DNA of 64,000 nt from JAWAFC01 sp038890815 (GCA_038890815.1 JAWAFC010000004.1:1-64000), one strand, 5' to 3'; positions 25,639-33,772 are shown, counted from the stretch's first letter. A program made the numbers and translations. Notes: generated by a model not told the origin, from the sequence alone.

Positions 25639-26700
25639 TTAGACCGGATGCAGCCCTCTGGCGGTAAGGCCTGTTGTCTCATCGAGCCCGAACATCACAT
25701 TCATGTTCTGTATAGCCGAGCCCGCCGCACCCTTGACGAGATTATCGGTTGCCGAGAACACCACCACCCTGCCCCTTTCGTCATCCACATCCAGCCCTAT
25801 CTGGCAGTAGTTGCTGCCCGCAACGTTCGCAACGCTGGGATAGGGGATGTACTCAGTGCTCGAGCCGTACTTCGGAATATCAAGAACCTGCACGAATGGC
25901 TTTCCGCTGTAAAACCGCTTGTAAATCTCCAGATAGCCCTCCCTGTCCTTCGCCTTGCCTTTGATGAAGGCATGACAGGAGGAGAGTATGCCCCTAACAA
26001 AAGGCGAGTAGTAGCATGAGAAATGTATGGTCACGGGCTTGCGCGCCAGCTCGCTCAGCTCCTGCTCCATCTCGTAAGTGTGCCGGTGTTTTACCACATT
26101 GTAGGGGATAATCGAATTGCCAACCTCGCTGTGATGTGCGAAGACATCCGGCTCAGCGCCATGGCCACTGCTCCCACTCTTCGCATCCACAACAATCCGC
26201 TCAAGGTCGATATACCCGCCCGCCACGAGTGGCGCGAGTCCAAGTATGGTGGTGATCGCGTAGCAGCCAGGGTTTGCGAGCAACCTGCACTTGGCTATCT
26301 TCTCCTTCTTGAGCTCCGTAGTGCCATAAACGCTCTCCTTGACGAGCTCTGGCTCCGCATGTTTCTTCTTATACACCTTCTCGTACGTGGCGAGGTTTTT
26401 GAGGCGGAAATCCGCGCTCATGTCGATGACCTTGGCCCCCTTCTCCAGATAGCGCCTGGCATAGTTCATGCTCACCGTAGCCGGCGTGCAGAGAAAAACG
26501 ACATCGGCCTCTATCGTATCGGCCTCCTCGGGCTTGACGAAGGCGAGCCCGCTTCCAAACAGGTTTTTGTGGATGTGCTCGAGCGGCATCTCCTTTCTTG
26601 AGGTAATCCATGCGATCTCGGCCTTGGGATGCCCGAGCAGCAAGCGGAGTATTTCCCCTCCAGAATAGCCAGAGCCCCCCAACACCCCCACGCGTATCAT
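25639..26700 (-). CDS. argC: N-acetyl-gamma-glutamyl-phosphate reductase or LysY-type reductase
   Basis: Reduces the acyl phosphate made by the downstream kinase to a semialdehyde using NADPH. 353 residues. The nucleotide loop is VGVLGGSGYSGGEILRL and the catalytic Cys lies in LANPGCYAIT. The SSGHGAEPDVFAHHSEVG and VKHRHTYEMEQEL segments recall the LysW-dependent LysY branch more than bacterial ArgC, so lysine or arginine synthesis through LysW is possible; this is inference. It is 9 nt downstream of a membrane protein gene on the same strand. Confidence 0.9.
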   Translation of the reverse strand: MIRVGVLGGSGYSGGEILRLLLGHPKAEIAWITSRKEMPLEHIHKNLFGSGLAFVKPEEADTIEADVVFLCTPATVSMNYARRYLEKGAKVIDMSADFRLKNLATYEKVYKKKHAEPELVKESVYGTTELKKEKIAKCRLLANPGCYAITTILGLAPLVAGGYIDLERIVVDAKSGSSGHGAEPDVFAHHSEVGNSIIPYNVVKHRHTYEMEQELSELARKPVTIHFSCYYSPFVRGILSSCHAFIKGKAKDREGYLEIYKRFYSGKPFVQVLDIPKYGSSTEYIPYPSVANVAGSNYCQIGLDVDDERGRVVVFSATDNLVKGAAGSAIQNMNVMFGLDETTGLTARGLHPV

Positions 26701-26709
26701 GCCATCACC

Positions 26710-27948
26710 TCAAAAATATTCTCTGAGCTTTCGATAGAGCACCACAACCACAATCGCTATGGCGATGCCGCCGAGTATGTAGAGGTAATTCGCTCCGCCG
26801 GCGGGCAAGCCCTGGGGAGCGGACACCCCGCTCACGCTCCCATTTTTTTCTGCGCGGTTTCCTTCATTGTCAAATGCCTGTATTCTGTAATAAAACGTGG
26901 CATTAGGATAGAGCGATGTGGGCAGCGTCGCCGCAAACACTCCGGCCGCCATAACATGCATCTCCGCCTGCACCCATGTGCGGTTGTCCGGCGAATAGGT
27001 TATGAGCAGCGGCTTGTGGCTCCGCAGGCCAGAGGCCGCCACCCCAACATCCCGCGCCTCCACGCGCACCAGAACATTCCCGTCCGATTTTGTGAAAACA
27101 GGCTCCCCAATGGCTGGCGGAGTAAGGTCAATCCTCACGGTCTGGAATACATCCTGCGAAAGGTTCAATGCGATGCTTTTCCTATGCTCGCCATACTCCA
27201 CGAGCGCCTCCGGGTTTTTGAATGCCACCCTTCTGAACACCACGCTGCCGTTCGCATCCGCATACCTGCTCTCGTTAGCGAGCCTTACTCTCGCAGCGAG
27301 TGGGAGCCCGCTATCGTCGATTATCTTGAGCCACACATCATAAAGGGGCAGAGCGACTTCGACCAGCGCATCATCCCCAGCTATTCTGCCGCTCGTTTTC
27401 TCAGAGAATTCCCCGTACATCACGAGCGCCTCGTACGATGCCCCATCCGGAAGTGGCATGACCGCCTCCCCATTCTTGTCTGTGTGGAGGACTGTTGCGG
27501 CGAACCTCACGCTCGCGCCGGCCACAGCCTCCCCCTTTGTGTCGGTCACCCTAATTCTCACTTGATAGACCGGCAACGCGAAGATTTCCACTCTGGCCTC
27601 TTCCGAGCATCTCTGCCGTGCGAGTGCAGTGCATTTCACAGTCGTGCTCGCAAATTTCTCCCCATAGCTCACGAACACCACGTATTCCCCGAGAACATCC
27701 TGTGCGTGCACCACCTGATTGTAGAGCGTATACACAAACCCGCCATCCAGGCCTGTGTAGCCCCTGACATACCCATCGAAAGCCCCGCTAATTATGGGGA
27801 ACTTTTCCCTCTGATAACGGATTTCCACGAGCGCGCCCGGAAGTGGCCTTCCTTTGGCATCGTAGACATAGACAGAGAGATTTTCAGTCCATAACGAGCT
27901 CGCGAGCTGCAGGAAAACCAACAGCGTGGCGAGGGCCTTTGCGTTCAT
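26710..27948 (-). CDS. Membrane-anchored surface protein with carboxypeptidase-regulatory-like repeats
   Basis: About 412 residues. A signal peptide (ALATLLVFLQLASSL) is followed by at least three related beta-sandwich units: SVYVYDAKGRPLPGALVEIR, VRIRVTDTKGEAVAGASVRF and VWLKIIDDSGLPLAARVRL. Each has the strand-turn pattern of carboxypeptidase regulatory-like or CnaB domains. A Pro/Gly-rich linker leads to a C-terminal membrane helix (YLYILGGIAIAIVVVVLYRK). It is probably displayed outside the cell; ligand unknown. ATG 27948 is about 28 nt from a ctttaaag box (27973-27980). Confidence 0.78.
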   Translation of the reverse strand: MNAKALATLLVFLQLASSLWTENLSVYVYDAKGRPLPGALVEIRYQREKFPIISGAFDGYVRGYTGLDGGFVYTLYNQVVHAQDVLGEYVVFVSYGEKFASTTVKCTALARQRCSEEARVEIFALPVYQVRIRVTDTKGEAVAGASVRFAATVLHTDKNGEAVMPLPDGASYEALVMYGEFSEKTSGRIAGDDALVEVALPLYDVWLKIIDDSGLPLAARVRLANESRYADANGSVVFRRVAFKNPEALVEYGEHRKSIALNLSQDVFQTVRIDLTPPAIGEPVFTKSDGNVLVRVEARDVGVAASGLRSHKPLLITYSPDNRTWVQAEMHVMAAGVFAATLPTSLYPNATFYYRIQAFDNEGNRAEKNGSVSGVSAPQGLPAGGANYLYILGGIAIAIVVVVLYRKLREYF

Positions 27949-27981
27949 CACCGGCTATTATTTATTGCAGGCTTTAAAGGT

Positions 27982-28377
27982 TTATTTTGAAGATTTGGCA
28001 GGCTTGCCCAGGCCGTGGCCACACTCACTGCAGAACATCGCGCCCTGCGCGTTTTTTGCCCCGCAGTTTGGGCACACAACAAGGATAAGCATGGGAGGCG
28101 GCCATGGGGTTTTGGGCTGTGCGGCCTCAACCTTTATTTCAGCCATCGCCCTCTCCCCACGTGCAATGAAGCCGTAGATGAGCTGCAGCAGGCCGACCAG
28201 CCCGATGGCGCCCGCCACGTATTTTGTGAGCTCGAGCGCCAACCCGCAGTCAAGCGCTTTTCCAATCAGAAAGACGCACGCGCCAGCCATCTGCAGGCTA
28301 TAATTACTTATTGCATAAAATGACATTAGCGAAGCTGCCAGCGCGAACAGCCCGGCACGTAGGAACTCCGCCTGCAT
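27982..28377 (-). CDS. Small membrane protein with C-terminal zinc ribbon
   Basis: 131 residues. Two to three hydrophobic helices occupy residues 5-75 (GLFALAASLMSFYAI, MAGACVFLIG, GAIGLVGLLQLIYGF). The tail faces the cytoplasm and ends in a zinc ribbon, VCPNCGAKNAQGAMFCSECGHG, with a CxxC pair at each end. Function unknown. Its ATG lies 28 nt from the 3' end of the tRNA-Trp gene, transcribed in the same direction. Confidence 0.75.
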   Translation of the reverse strand: MQAEFLRAGLFALAASLMSFYAISNYSLQMAGACVFLIGKALDCGLALELTKYVAGAIGLVGLLQLIYGFIARGERAMAEIKVEAAQPKTPWPPPMLILVVCPNCGAKNAQGAMFCSECGHGLGKPAKSSK

Positions 28378-28418
28378 AACTTACTCTCCTCTTTTGAGGC
28401 GCAATGGGGTCACGGGGA

Positions 28419-28610
28419 TTTTCACGAGCCGCGCAGAGACAAAGGGGGGAGGTTTCCCCCCTTCGTCCTAGACCTTCCCTAGACAAAGGGGGGAAGTATC
28501 CCCCCTTCGTCCTGGACCTTCCCCCCTCGGAGAAACCGCGCTGGCGGTTCTGATGGAGGAGCCTCAAACTAATGGAAGCGCCTCCATGGTTCGGGTCCCA
28601 CGCAGCTCGG
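28419..28610 (-). other. T-loop intron (59/60) of tRNA-Trp carrying a tandem hairpin repeat
   Basis: 192 nt between TTCAAA and TCCCCG of the T-arm. Its ends CGAGCTGCG and CGCGGCTCG pair to close the BHB. Inside are two copies of a 44-bp G/C-rich hairpin unit (28437-28524) and a GC-rich foldable region. No open reading frame with coding character is seen. Confidence 0.85.
28437..28524. repeat. Tandem 44-bp hairpin repeat, two copies (inside tRNA-Trp intron)
   Basis: Two adjacent 44-bp units (28437-28480 and 28481-28524). Each reads AGACAAAGGGGGG, a short spacer, CCCCCCTTCGTCCT, then GACCTTCCC, so the G6 and C6 runs form a hairpin. The same unit, also in two tandem copies but inverted, occurs at 63092-63178 with only a few differences. 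Confidence 0.9.
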
Positions 28611-28631
28611 TTTGAACCCCGATTTTCAGGT

Positions 28632-28763
28632 TTCTCCGGAGCGGTCACAGCCAAATGCTCCCTGCTCCAGCGATTCTATCATCCCAATGGTCAACAAACC
28701 TGATGCCCAGCAACACAATAACCGCGGATTCCCCTCTAGCTTCCCTGAGGTTACGCGGTTCGG
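28632..28763 (-). other. Anticodon-loop intron (37/38) of tRNA-Trp
   Basis: 132 nt, long for an archaeal tRNA intron. In many Euryarchaeota the tRNA-Trp intron doubles as a box C/D guide RNA for its own methylation. Here one C-box-like ATGATAG is present, but I could not find a convincing full set of C, D', C' and D boxes, so a guide role is unproven. Confidence 0.75.
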
Positions 28764-28824
28764 CTGGAGCCTGATGTGCTGCCAGGTTGCACCATGACCC
28801 CTGTTAGCTTGTTCGCTCTAACTC

Positions 28825-28833
28825 TTAAATATT
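28825..28833. promoter_or_regulatory. Shared TATA box for tRNA-Trp and DUF3467 gene
   Basis: ttaaatatt is centred 28 nt from the mature 5' end of tRNA-Trp (28801) and would place the divergent start near 28851-28855. That leaves at most a 15-nt leader for the DUF3467 gene. Confidence 0.5.
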
Positions 28834-28865
28834 CTTTTCTTTACTGCATGATGTGGGGTGTTCGC

Positions 28866-29174
28866 ATGCCCGAGACGCACATAGAGTTTCCAAATGAGGA
28901 TGTGAGAAGAGGGAGGTTTGCCAACCACGTGGCCTCGCTGTTTTCCCCAACTGAATTCACGCTTGAGTTCGGTCTCGTTACCCCAGAGGGAAGTTCAAGG
29001 GATGCTCTCAACGTGCTCGTGCAGTCGCGCATTATCATGACGCCCCAGATGTTCAAGATAATGGTTAGGCATGTGAGCGATGCATTGGCCAACTACGAGA
29101 AGCAATTTGGGGAAATAGAGCTGCCCAAGGAGCCGCGGGGTCCTCCGCAGAAACAGGAGCTTCACTACCGCTGA
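28866..29174 (+). CDS. DUF3467 family protein
   Basis: About 102 residues. FANHVASLFSPTEFTLEFG, RIIMTPQMFKIMVRHVSDAL and NYEKQFGEIELP match the DUF3467 pattern (a small beta-strand and helix protein, function unknown, found in bacteria and archaea). Candidate starts are ATG 28848, 28851 and 28866. I chose 28866 because GGGGTG precedes it, but 28851 fits a leaderless start from the box at 28825-28833. The end overlaps the convergent DHH gene by 10 nt. Confidence 0.78.
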   Translation: MPETHIEFPNEDVRRGRFANHVASLFSPTEFTLEFGLVTPEGSSRDALNVLVQSRIIMTPQMFKIMVRHVSDALANYEKQFGEIELPKEPRGPPQKQELHYR

Positions 29175-30292
29175 AGAGCCCCTATTTCGTTTAGGAAAAA
29201 CTCGAGTGCAATGCGCATGAAACCCGGCCGTAGCTTGACCGCTGCCGCGGCATAGTGGCCTCCGCCGGCCTCCACGGCGTTCGTCAGTTCGCCCTTCAGT
29301 TTCTGGATGAGCTCATTGGCTTTGAACCCTCTTCCCTTCGCTTCCTCGTTTGCGCGGAAGTTGAACACATCGCTTGCATATGCTATGGTGACGAGCGGAC
29401 CTCTCTCGCTCGTGGCCAGGCTGTCATGAATTTCGCCGCATATTCTCCCTCTCGTGGGATACTCCCCCTTGGCGAGCGCTCTGTCGAGTTTGACGAGCGC
29501 AACTACGAATCCATTGGCCAGCCTCTTGAGCTTCAGCGTTTTTCTGGCTCTGGCCACTGCCTCCTCGAGCTTTTGGCTGGCCTCCGCAAAAACATCTTCA
29601 AGCTTCCGCCTGCTGGCCAGTACGGCCTCGCCGGCCTCAACCGGGTTTGTCCTCTTTGCCTGCGAGGCAATGTAATCGAGCACGCTCGCCGCCTTCTCAG
29701 CCATCTTACTTTTCCTCGCCAGCGGGCTCTTGTCCGCACTCAACGAAATCCAAGCAAGCTCCTCGACTTCGGCTTTGCTCGCCCTCCTCACAACCTCGCA
29801 CGTGAGATAACCCGCCGATAGCTCGCTTCCTGCACCCGCACTCCATGGAGAGACAAGTGTATCGACAAGAGAGCCCAGCGGCGCCCTCGTGGGATGATGA
29901 TCGATGAGCAATATCTCCGCGCCTGCCCTCCTCACAAGGCCGAGCTGCTCGAGGCTTTCCTCGTTGCCAGCGAAATCAATAAATATAGCCAGCGGCTTCT
30001 CGCCTTCCCCTACCAGTTCGGCAATCTTCTCTGCATCCCGCCGCGCGTCCTCCTCGGCATAGGCCGCGGTGTTGCTCTGGAGGAACCACGCTCTTCCCTC
30101 GGACTCCCCCCACGCATTTTTCACCGCGCGATACACCGCAATGGCGCCACACACCCCATCGGCATCACCATGATGCCTCACGAGCAGCGGGCGTTTGCCG
30201 ACCAGCGCGCTCTCCAGGCGCCCGGCCGCCTCGTCTATCTGCCTTTCCAATACCCGCGCGGCATCCAGCAGGAGCGCTTTTTTCTCAGCCAT
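29165..30292 (-). CDS. DHH family phosphoesterase (RecJ-like)
   Basis: 375 residues. The DHH metal motifs are VRHHGDADGV, AIFIDFAGN and LLIDHHPTRAP; the DHHA1 part has VEAGGGHYAAAAVKL. Archaeal relatives include RecJ-like single-strand nucleases and nanoRNases. Which activity applies here cannot be told. A long helical linker separates the domains (about residues 200-270). The start is shared-promoter divergent with the MetF-like gene, ATG 30292 being about 28 nt from a tataaata box. Confidence 0.88.
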   Translation of the reverse strand: MAEKKALLLDAARVLERQIDEAAGRLESALVGKRPLLVRHHGDADGVCGAIAVYRAVKNAWGESEGRAWFLQSNTAAYAEEDARRDAEKIAELVGEGEKPLAIFIDFAGNEESLEQLGLVRRAGAEILLIDHHPTRAPLGSLVDTLVSPWSAGAGSELSAGYLTCEVVRRASKAEVEELAWISLSADKSPLARKSKMAEKAASVLDYIASQAKRTNPVEAGEAVLASRRKLEDVFAEASQKLEEAVARARKTLKLKRLANGFVVALVKLDRALAKGEYPTRGRICGEIHDSLATSERGPLVTIAYASDVFNFRANEEAKGRGFKANELIQKLKGELTNAVEAGGGHYAAAAVKLRPGFMRIALEFFLNEIGALQR

Positions 30293-30316
30293 GGCTCTAC
30301 TGATGAGCGGAAAAGC

Positions 30317-30324
30317 TATAAATA
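30317..30324. promoter_or_regulatory. Shared bidirectional TATA box
   Basis: tataaata is centred about 28 nt from both ATG 30292 (DHH gene, minus) and ATG 30349 (MetF-like gene, plus). Confidence 0.5.
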
Positions 30325-30348
30325 CCAGCCCGCAATTGCATACGCAAT

Positions 30349-31164
30349 ATGCTCTCCGAGCTCTTGAGGCAGAAGAAGTTTGTCATCACGTGCGAGATCG
30401 ATCCGCCCCAGGGCTCCGACATCCGTGTTTTCAGACAGGAGCTCCAGAAAATCCGCGTTGATGCAGTGTGCGTAGCCGAGCGCGCTGGAGGGCCGCAGCT
30501 CAGCGCATTCGGCACCGCGCTCATCGCCAAATCCGAAAAGCGCGAGCCCATACTCGGCGTGACCTACCGGCACAGGAGCGAGCGCGCCGTGCAGGCCGAC
30601 CTCATTGCCGCGAGCGCGCTCGAGATTCACAACATTTTGTGCATGCCTGGGGAGGGCGTTGATGCGATTAGCCTGCTCAAGCTCATCAAGAGCCTGAACA
30701 GGGGGCAGACGCAGGCAGGCGAAAAGCTGGTCGGCAGGACTAACCTATTCCCTGGCACCATGCTCTCTGTGCATGACCGGAATGCGCTGGCCGTCGCGCG
30801 CAAAGAGCGTCTCGTGGGCGCCGAATTTTTCTGCACCGACATCCTGTTCGAGGTCGCGCCGCTTGCGAGTTTGCTCGACAACTATGAGAAAAAATTCGGC
30901 GAGCCACTGCGCGACATCATGCTCCCATCCATTTTCCTTCTCTCCACAGCAGACCAGCTCGCGACTCTCAAGTCGGCAGGAGTCGTCGTCCCAAAGAAAA
31001 TTGAGAAGCGTATAGGCGCTGCCAGAAAGCAAATCGAAGAAGGCGCGGCCATCTCGCTTGAATTGATGGACGCTGTGAAAGCGCTGGGTGTGGGCGGCAT
31101 CAATTTTGTTTTTGACAAGAACTTCGGCCTGCTGAACCGCGCCGTGGATGCGCTGAGGCAGTGA
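30349..31164 (+). CDS. Diverged MetF-like (methylenetetrahydrofolate reductase family) protein
   Basis: 271 residues. The start FVITCEIDPPQGSD and the central barrel match MetF and are about co-linear with the gene at 44709-45587, beginning with nearly the same peptide (LSELLRQKKFVIT versus LQELFRQKKFILT). Several hallmark sites differ: the CRDRN motif reads YRHRSE, and ITGD reads MPGE. It may bind another substrate or have lost FAD reduction; this is inference. It shares a promoter with the DHH gene, and the following membrane gene overlaps its stop by one base. Confidence 0.75.
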   Translation: MLSELLRQKKFVITCEIDPPQGSDIRVFRQELQKIRVDAVCVAERAGGPQLSAFGTALIAKSEKREPILGVTYRHRSERAVQADLIAASALEIHNILCMPGEGVDAISLLKLIKSLNRGQTQAGEKLVGRTNLFPGTMLSVHDRNALAVARKERLVGAEFFCTDILFEVAPLASLLDNYEKKFGEPLRDIMLPSIFLLSTADQLATLKSAGVVVPKKIEKRIGAARKQIEEGAAISLELMDAVKALGVGGINFVFDKNFGLLNRAVDALRQ

Positions 31165-31520
31165 TGTGCTTGCCCGCCAATCCGCTCCTTGAGCCATTTG
31201 AAGCGCTTGTGCAGCTCATCTCGGCAATCGTCGTGCTGGAGATGTTTTTCTACATTTGGAAGTTCAGGAATATTCAGCGCGCCCGTGCCAGCGCCGAATG
31301 CCTCTTCAGCGAATACATGACCTTCAGGAGGGGCCTGCTCTTCGTATTCATTGGCGTCGCCCTACACCTCTCAGGTAGCCTATTCATCCCAATCTCCCCC
31401 CAAGTCTCAGTCATACTGTACGCGCTCGCCTTCTCCTTCATCTTCGGCGGGCTTCTTGCCCATCTCCTCATTCTTTATTACAAAAAACCTCAGACTAGGG
31501 TGAGGAAAGCACAGCGCTGA
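31164..31520 (+). CDS. Hypothetical membrane protein
   Basis: 118 residues with about three to four hydrophobic helices (LVQLISAIVVLEMFFYIW, GLLFVFIGVALHLSG, VSVILYALAFSFIFGGLLAH) and a basic tail. ATG 31164 overlaps the MetF-like stop (TGATG), so it is probably translated with it. No family recognised. Confidence 0.65.
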   Translation: MCLPANPLLEPFEALVQLISAIVVLEMFFYIWKFRNIQRARASAECLFSEYMTFRRGLLFVFIGVALHLSGSLFIPISPQVSVILYALAFSFIFGGLLAHLLILYYKKPQTRVRKAQR

Positions 31521-31526
31521 AGCAAC

Positions 31527-32423
31527 TCACTCCTCCACTCTGGGAACCTTTTTCCCCTCTGTCGCTTCAGGGAACTTTCTGTAGAGTTCCTTCCTGTTCG
31601 CCTCAAGCATGTCAACCTTCTTTCGCGCGAATTCCGCCGCGGTTATCACCTTCGCCCCCGCCTTCTCCGCAGCCGCATACACGGGCGCCAGCCTCTCCCT
31701 GTAGTGTGGGTCCCTGAGAAAGTGGTGATCGACTACGAGCGTCTCCACGCCCTCCTGCACAAAACCGATCATGTTCTGCACGCTTGCGCCTATGGCATGC
31801 ATGCCGAACCTGTAGATCATATAAGTCAGCGGCCCATCAAGAAAAACGACCTGTGGCTTGTGTTTCAGCACAAACGCAGACTGCTCGGCCTGGCTGGGCC
31901 CCTCCACATCGCTCGTGTGGATGAATCTCTCTTTCCCTTCTTCGACAAGCGTCTCCACCACATATCCGAGCTTCGGGCTCGTGCCGTGGAAGACTGCTGG
32001 AGAGCACAGCACACGCGTCTTGCCGATCACGAGCTCCTTGCCTTCAGCCCATTCTATTTTTTTCGGCAGCTTTCCGAGCCGCTGCAGGAAATACGCCGCC
32101 CTCCCCCTCTGGCTCTGGTTGATGTTCTCTGTGGGGTGCTTGAGCAGGAGGCGTTTCCCTCTGTATATCTCGGGCTCTTCCGGATTGTGATGGTCGTAAT
32201 GGTAGTGCGAGACGATGAGCACATCCGCCTTTCTCGCGAGCCTCTTTATCTCAGCCCAATGCTCCTCCATCCTTTTGAGCTCGAGTGAGTGTGGCGGAAG
32301 CCCATACCTCACAGGCGCGAGCGACACGCCGGGGTCTATCATGATGCTGCAGTCGCCAGTCTCTACGAAAGTTGCCATCCCCCTCGTTCCCAAAGAATCG
32401 AATGCGATAGGTATAATTTTCAT
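31527..32423 (-). CDS. UPF0282 metallo-beta-lactamase fold hydrolase
   Basis: 298 residues. The metal-binding motif SHYHYDHHNPEE is the beta-lactamase-fold HxHxDH variant. Further ligands are in FHGTSP, HTSDVEGPSQ and VVDHHFLRDPHYRERL. These stretches match the archaeal UPF0282 family, whose substrate is unknown. ATG 32423 overlaps the upstream stop by 4 nt (ATGA). It ends a minus-strand run with the DUF483-like and dCTP deaminase genes. Confidence 0.87.
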   Translation of the reverse strand: MKIIPIAFDSLGTRGMATFVETGDCSIMIDPGVSLAPVRYGLPPHSLELKRMEEHWAEIKRLARKADVLIVSHYHYDHHNPEEPEIYRGKRLLLKHPTENINQSQRGRAAYFLQRLGKLPKKIEWAEGKELVIGKTRVLCSPAVFHGTSPKLGYVVETLVEEGKERFIHTSDVEGPSQAEQSAFVLKHKPQVVFLDGPLTYMIYRFGMHAIGASVQNMIGFVQEGVETLVVDHHFLRDPHYRERLAPVYAAAEKAGAKVITAAEFARKKVDMLEANRKELYRKFPEATEGKKVPRVEE

Positions 32424-32932
32424 GCCTCGCCCCCGGCGATGCCTGCCTGCTTGCAAGCTTTTCTCATCGCCTCGCTGAATGCTCTGCTCTCCTTGCAGTC
32501 GCTCGCGTGCGCCCTCCACGGAACGAACGGCATATCGACATGTTCTCCCCCCGCCAGATAGTTCCGAATACAGCAGATCGGATGGCCCAAAAATCTGCTG
32601 AGCAGGTAATCAGCCACAGCCTTCCTCACGTGCGCGCTCTTCGCTGCTATGCGCCTCGCCTCTTCGTCATCCACAAGCTGCAGCAGCTTTCTCGGCTCTG
32701 CAGACTTCATTTTCGCTTTTGCTTCTTTGTATTTCCTGAGCCAGTCCGCGCTCCTCGCCACGAGCCTTCCGCTTCTTTGCAGGCCAAGCCGTCGCACCAC
32801 GTCGGCGAGCCCCCTCTCGGGATATACCTCGCACCCCTGGCGCAGGCCCACAATGAGCGCGAGGAGCTTTCGCTGGTTAAATTCATTCAGGCTCCTGAGC
32901 GCCGCCAGTTTCTCTTCATCGATGCCGCTCAT
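32420..32932 (-). CDS. DUF483-like archaeal protein
   Basis: 170 residues, mostly helical. The stretch SRFLGHPICCIRNYL followed by DMPFVPWRAHASDCKESRAF, with Cys-Cys, His and a further Cys, resembles archaeal DUF483 proteins that contain a FLGYP-x-CC motif. The assignment is by eye and moderate. Function unknown; the cysteines and histidine might bind metal. Both ends overlap neighbours by 4 nt (dcd upstream, UPF0282 downstream). Confidence 0.62.
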   Translation of the reverse strand: MSGIDEEKLAALRSLNEFNQRKLLALIVGLRQGCEVYPERGLADVVRRLGLQRSGRLVARSADWLRKYKEAKAKMKSAEPRKLLQLVDDEEARRIAAKSAHVRKAVADYLLSRFLGHPICCIRNYLAGGEHVDMPFVPWRAHASDCKESRAFSEAMRKACKQAGIAGGEA

Positions 32933-33444
32933 TGCCGCCTCGCCACTTCTCCGAATTTTGCATAAGGCTTACTCGTGCCGCTCTTCAGCTCTTCGAACAC
33001 TATTTGTGATATTCTGAGGCCAGCGCGCAGGCGTAGGGTTAGCGGGCCGAGGTTCATTATCTCAAGAACCTGGCGGTTGCTACTTCCCGGCTGAACTATC
33101 GCGCTCGTGGAGTGCACGGCCAGGCCCATCCTCGCATACCGCGACCGACCCTCCAGCCTGCCCATGATGTTTGGCGGCAGTGTTATCTTCTCTACGGTTT
33201 TTCCGAGAATCAGCTCGCCAGGCCTCAGGTCCACAAAAGGCGCAACTATCTTCTCTGTGACATGGTCGGCCCCCACGACCGACAGGTCCTGCACGCTCCT
33301 TTTTGCTTTTTCCGTGAATTTCCAGAACTCGTCGCTGAGCGTTAGGTCTATGCCCGCTTGAGTTATCTGATTGTCCTGTAGCGGCTCGACTTTTATAATT
33401 CCAACCGAAAGCAGCTGCCGAATGTCGACGTCCGATAGGAGCAT
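32929..33444 (-). CDS. dcd: dCTP deaminase / dUTPase family protein
   Basis: 171 residues of the trimeric dUTPase-like fold. VEKITLPPNIMGRLEGRSRYARMGLAVHSTSAIVQPG, seen here as several conserved blocks, and LTLRLRAGLRISQIVFE match Dcd. The stretch after the active-site strand (SSNRQVLEIMN) differs from the usual GFKGxxTLE, so whether it deaminates dCTP, hydrolyses dUTP or does both is open. It supplies dUMP for thymidylate synthesis; a ThyX-like gene is at 47-48.6 kb. First gene of a three-gene operon. Confidence 0.88.
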   Translation of the reverse strand: MLLSDVDIRQLLSVGIIKVEPLQDNQITQAGIDLTLSDEFWKFTEKAKRSVQDLSVVGADHVTEKIVAPFVDLRPGELILGKTVEKITLPPNIMGRLEGRSRYARMGLAVHSTSAIVQPGSSNRQVLEIMNLGPLTLRLRAGLRISQIVFEELKSGTSKPYAKFGEVARRQ

Positions 33445-33481
33445 AAATGGGTTTTAGAAGGAGAGCTTTAAAGCTTGAGCA

Positions 33482-33772
33482 TCACTTCAATACAGTGAGC
33501 TTTCCGTACTTCCCCGTCGAAAGCTGCGGCGTTCCCTTGAACTCGCTGACCCATCCATTCTCTATATGTACTTTGTCGCCTATGGCGACCTTATCGATTT
33601 CATCCCCCCACAGCGATAGCGTTATTTCCCCGGAGTCATCGCGTATCGTCGCGTTCGCTACCCTTATCTTCTTGCCAAACTTCGTCACAACCTCCCTCGG
33701 CTCCTCGATTGCGATGACTTCAGCCGTGATGTCCACATTTCCTGTTCCTGCCTTTAACTCGCTGATCTTCAC
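33482..33772 (-). CDS. Single OB-fold nucleic acid-binding protein (RPA-like)
   Basis: 96 residues forming one OB domain: VKISELKAGTGNVDITAEV, VANATIRDDSGEITLSLWGDE and IENGWVSEFKGTPQLSTG. This resembles the DNA-binding OB folds of archaeal RPA or SSB but lacks a C-terminal tail or zinc finger. GTG 33772 is chosen because the strong GGGAGGTG site ends 5 nt before it; GTG 33778 lies inside that site. An upstream frame to 33862 runs over the end of the deoxyhypusine synthase gene and is not used. Confidence 0.82.
   Translation of the reverse strand: MKISELKAGTGNVDITAEVIAIEEPREVVTKFGKKIRVANATIRDDSGEITLSLWGDEIDKVAIGDKVHIENGWVSEFKGTPQLSTGKYGKLTVLK

Larger units (their letters stand above)
28405..28801 (-). 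tRNA. tRNA-Trp(CCA), three exons, two introns
   Basis: On the minus strand the exons are 28801-28764, 28631-28611 and 28418-28405, which join to 73 nt. Exon 1 holds acceptor GGGGTCA, D-arm GTGC/GCAC and anticodon loop CTCCAG with CCA. Exon 2 holds CCTGA, the variable loop and CGGGGTTCAAA. Exon 3 is TCCCCG then TGACCCC and A73. All stems pair fully. Intron 1 (132 nt) is at the usual 37/38 site: central helix CTCC/GGAG with 3-nt bulges, but the outer helix is poor. Intron 2 (192 nt) is in the T-loop at 59/60 with a canonical BHB: TTCA/TGAA central helix, bulges AAC and AAT, and a 9-bp outer helix with one G-U. No CCA is encoded. A ttaaatatt box (28825-28833) is centred 28 nt before G1. Confidence 0.93.

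Noticed and set aside
26629..27894. 421-residue plus-strand frame
   Set aside because: Antisense of the carboxypeptidase-regulatory-like surface protein; composition unlike neighbours.
28437..28524. CRISPR array
   Set aside because: Only two units, directly adjacent without unique spacers, and no cas gene nearby.
28304..28654. 116-residue minus frame across the tRNA-Trp 3' region
   Set aside because: It runs through tRNA exons and the hairpin repeats; a non-coding explanation accounts for the whole stretch.
28632..28763. Box C/D guide RNA inside the tRNA-Trp anticodon intron
   Set aside because: Expected by analogy with Euryarchaeota, but only one C-like box is visible and no full C/D'/C'/D set; left as unproven.
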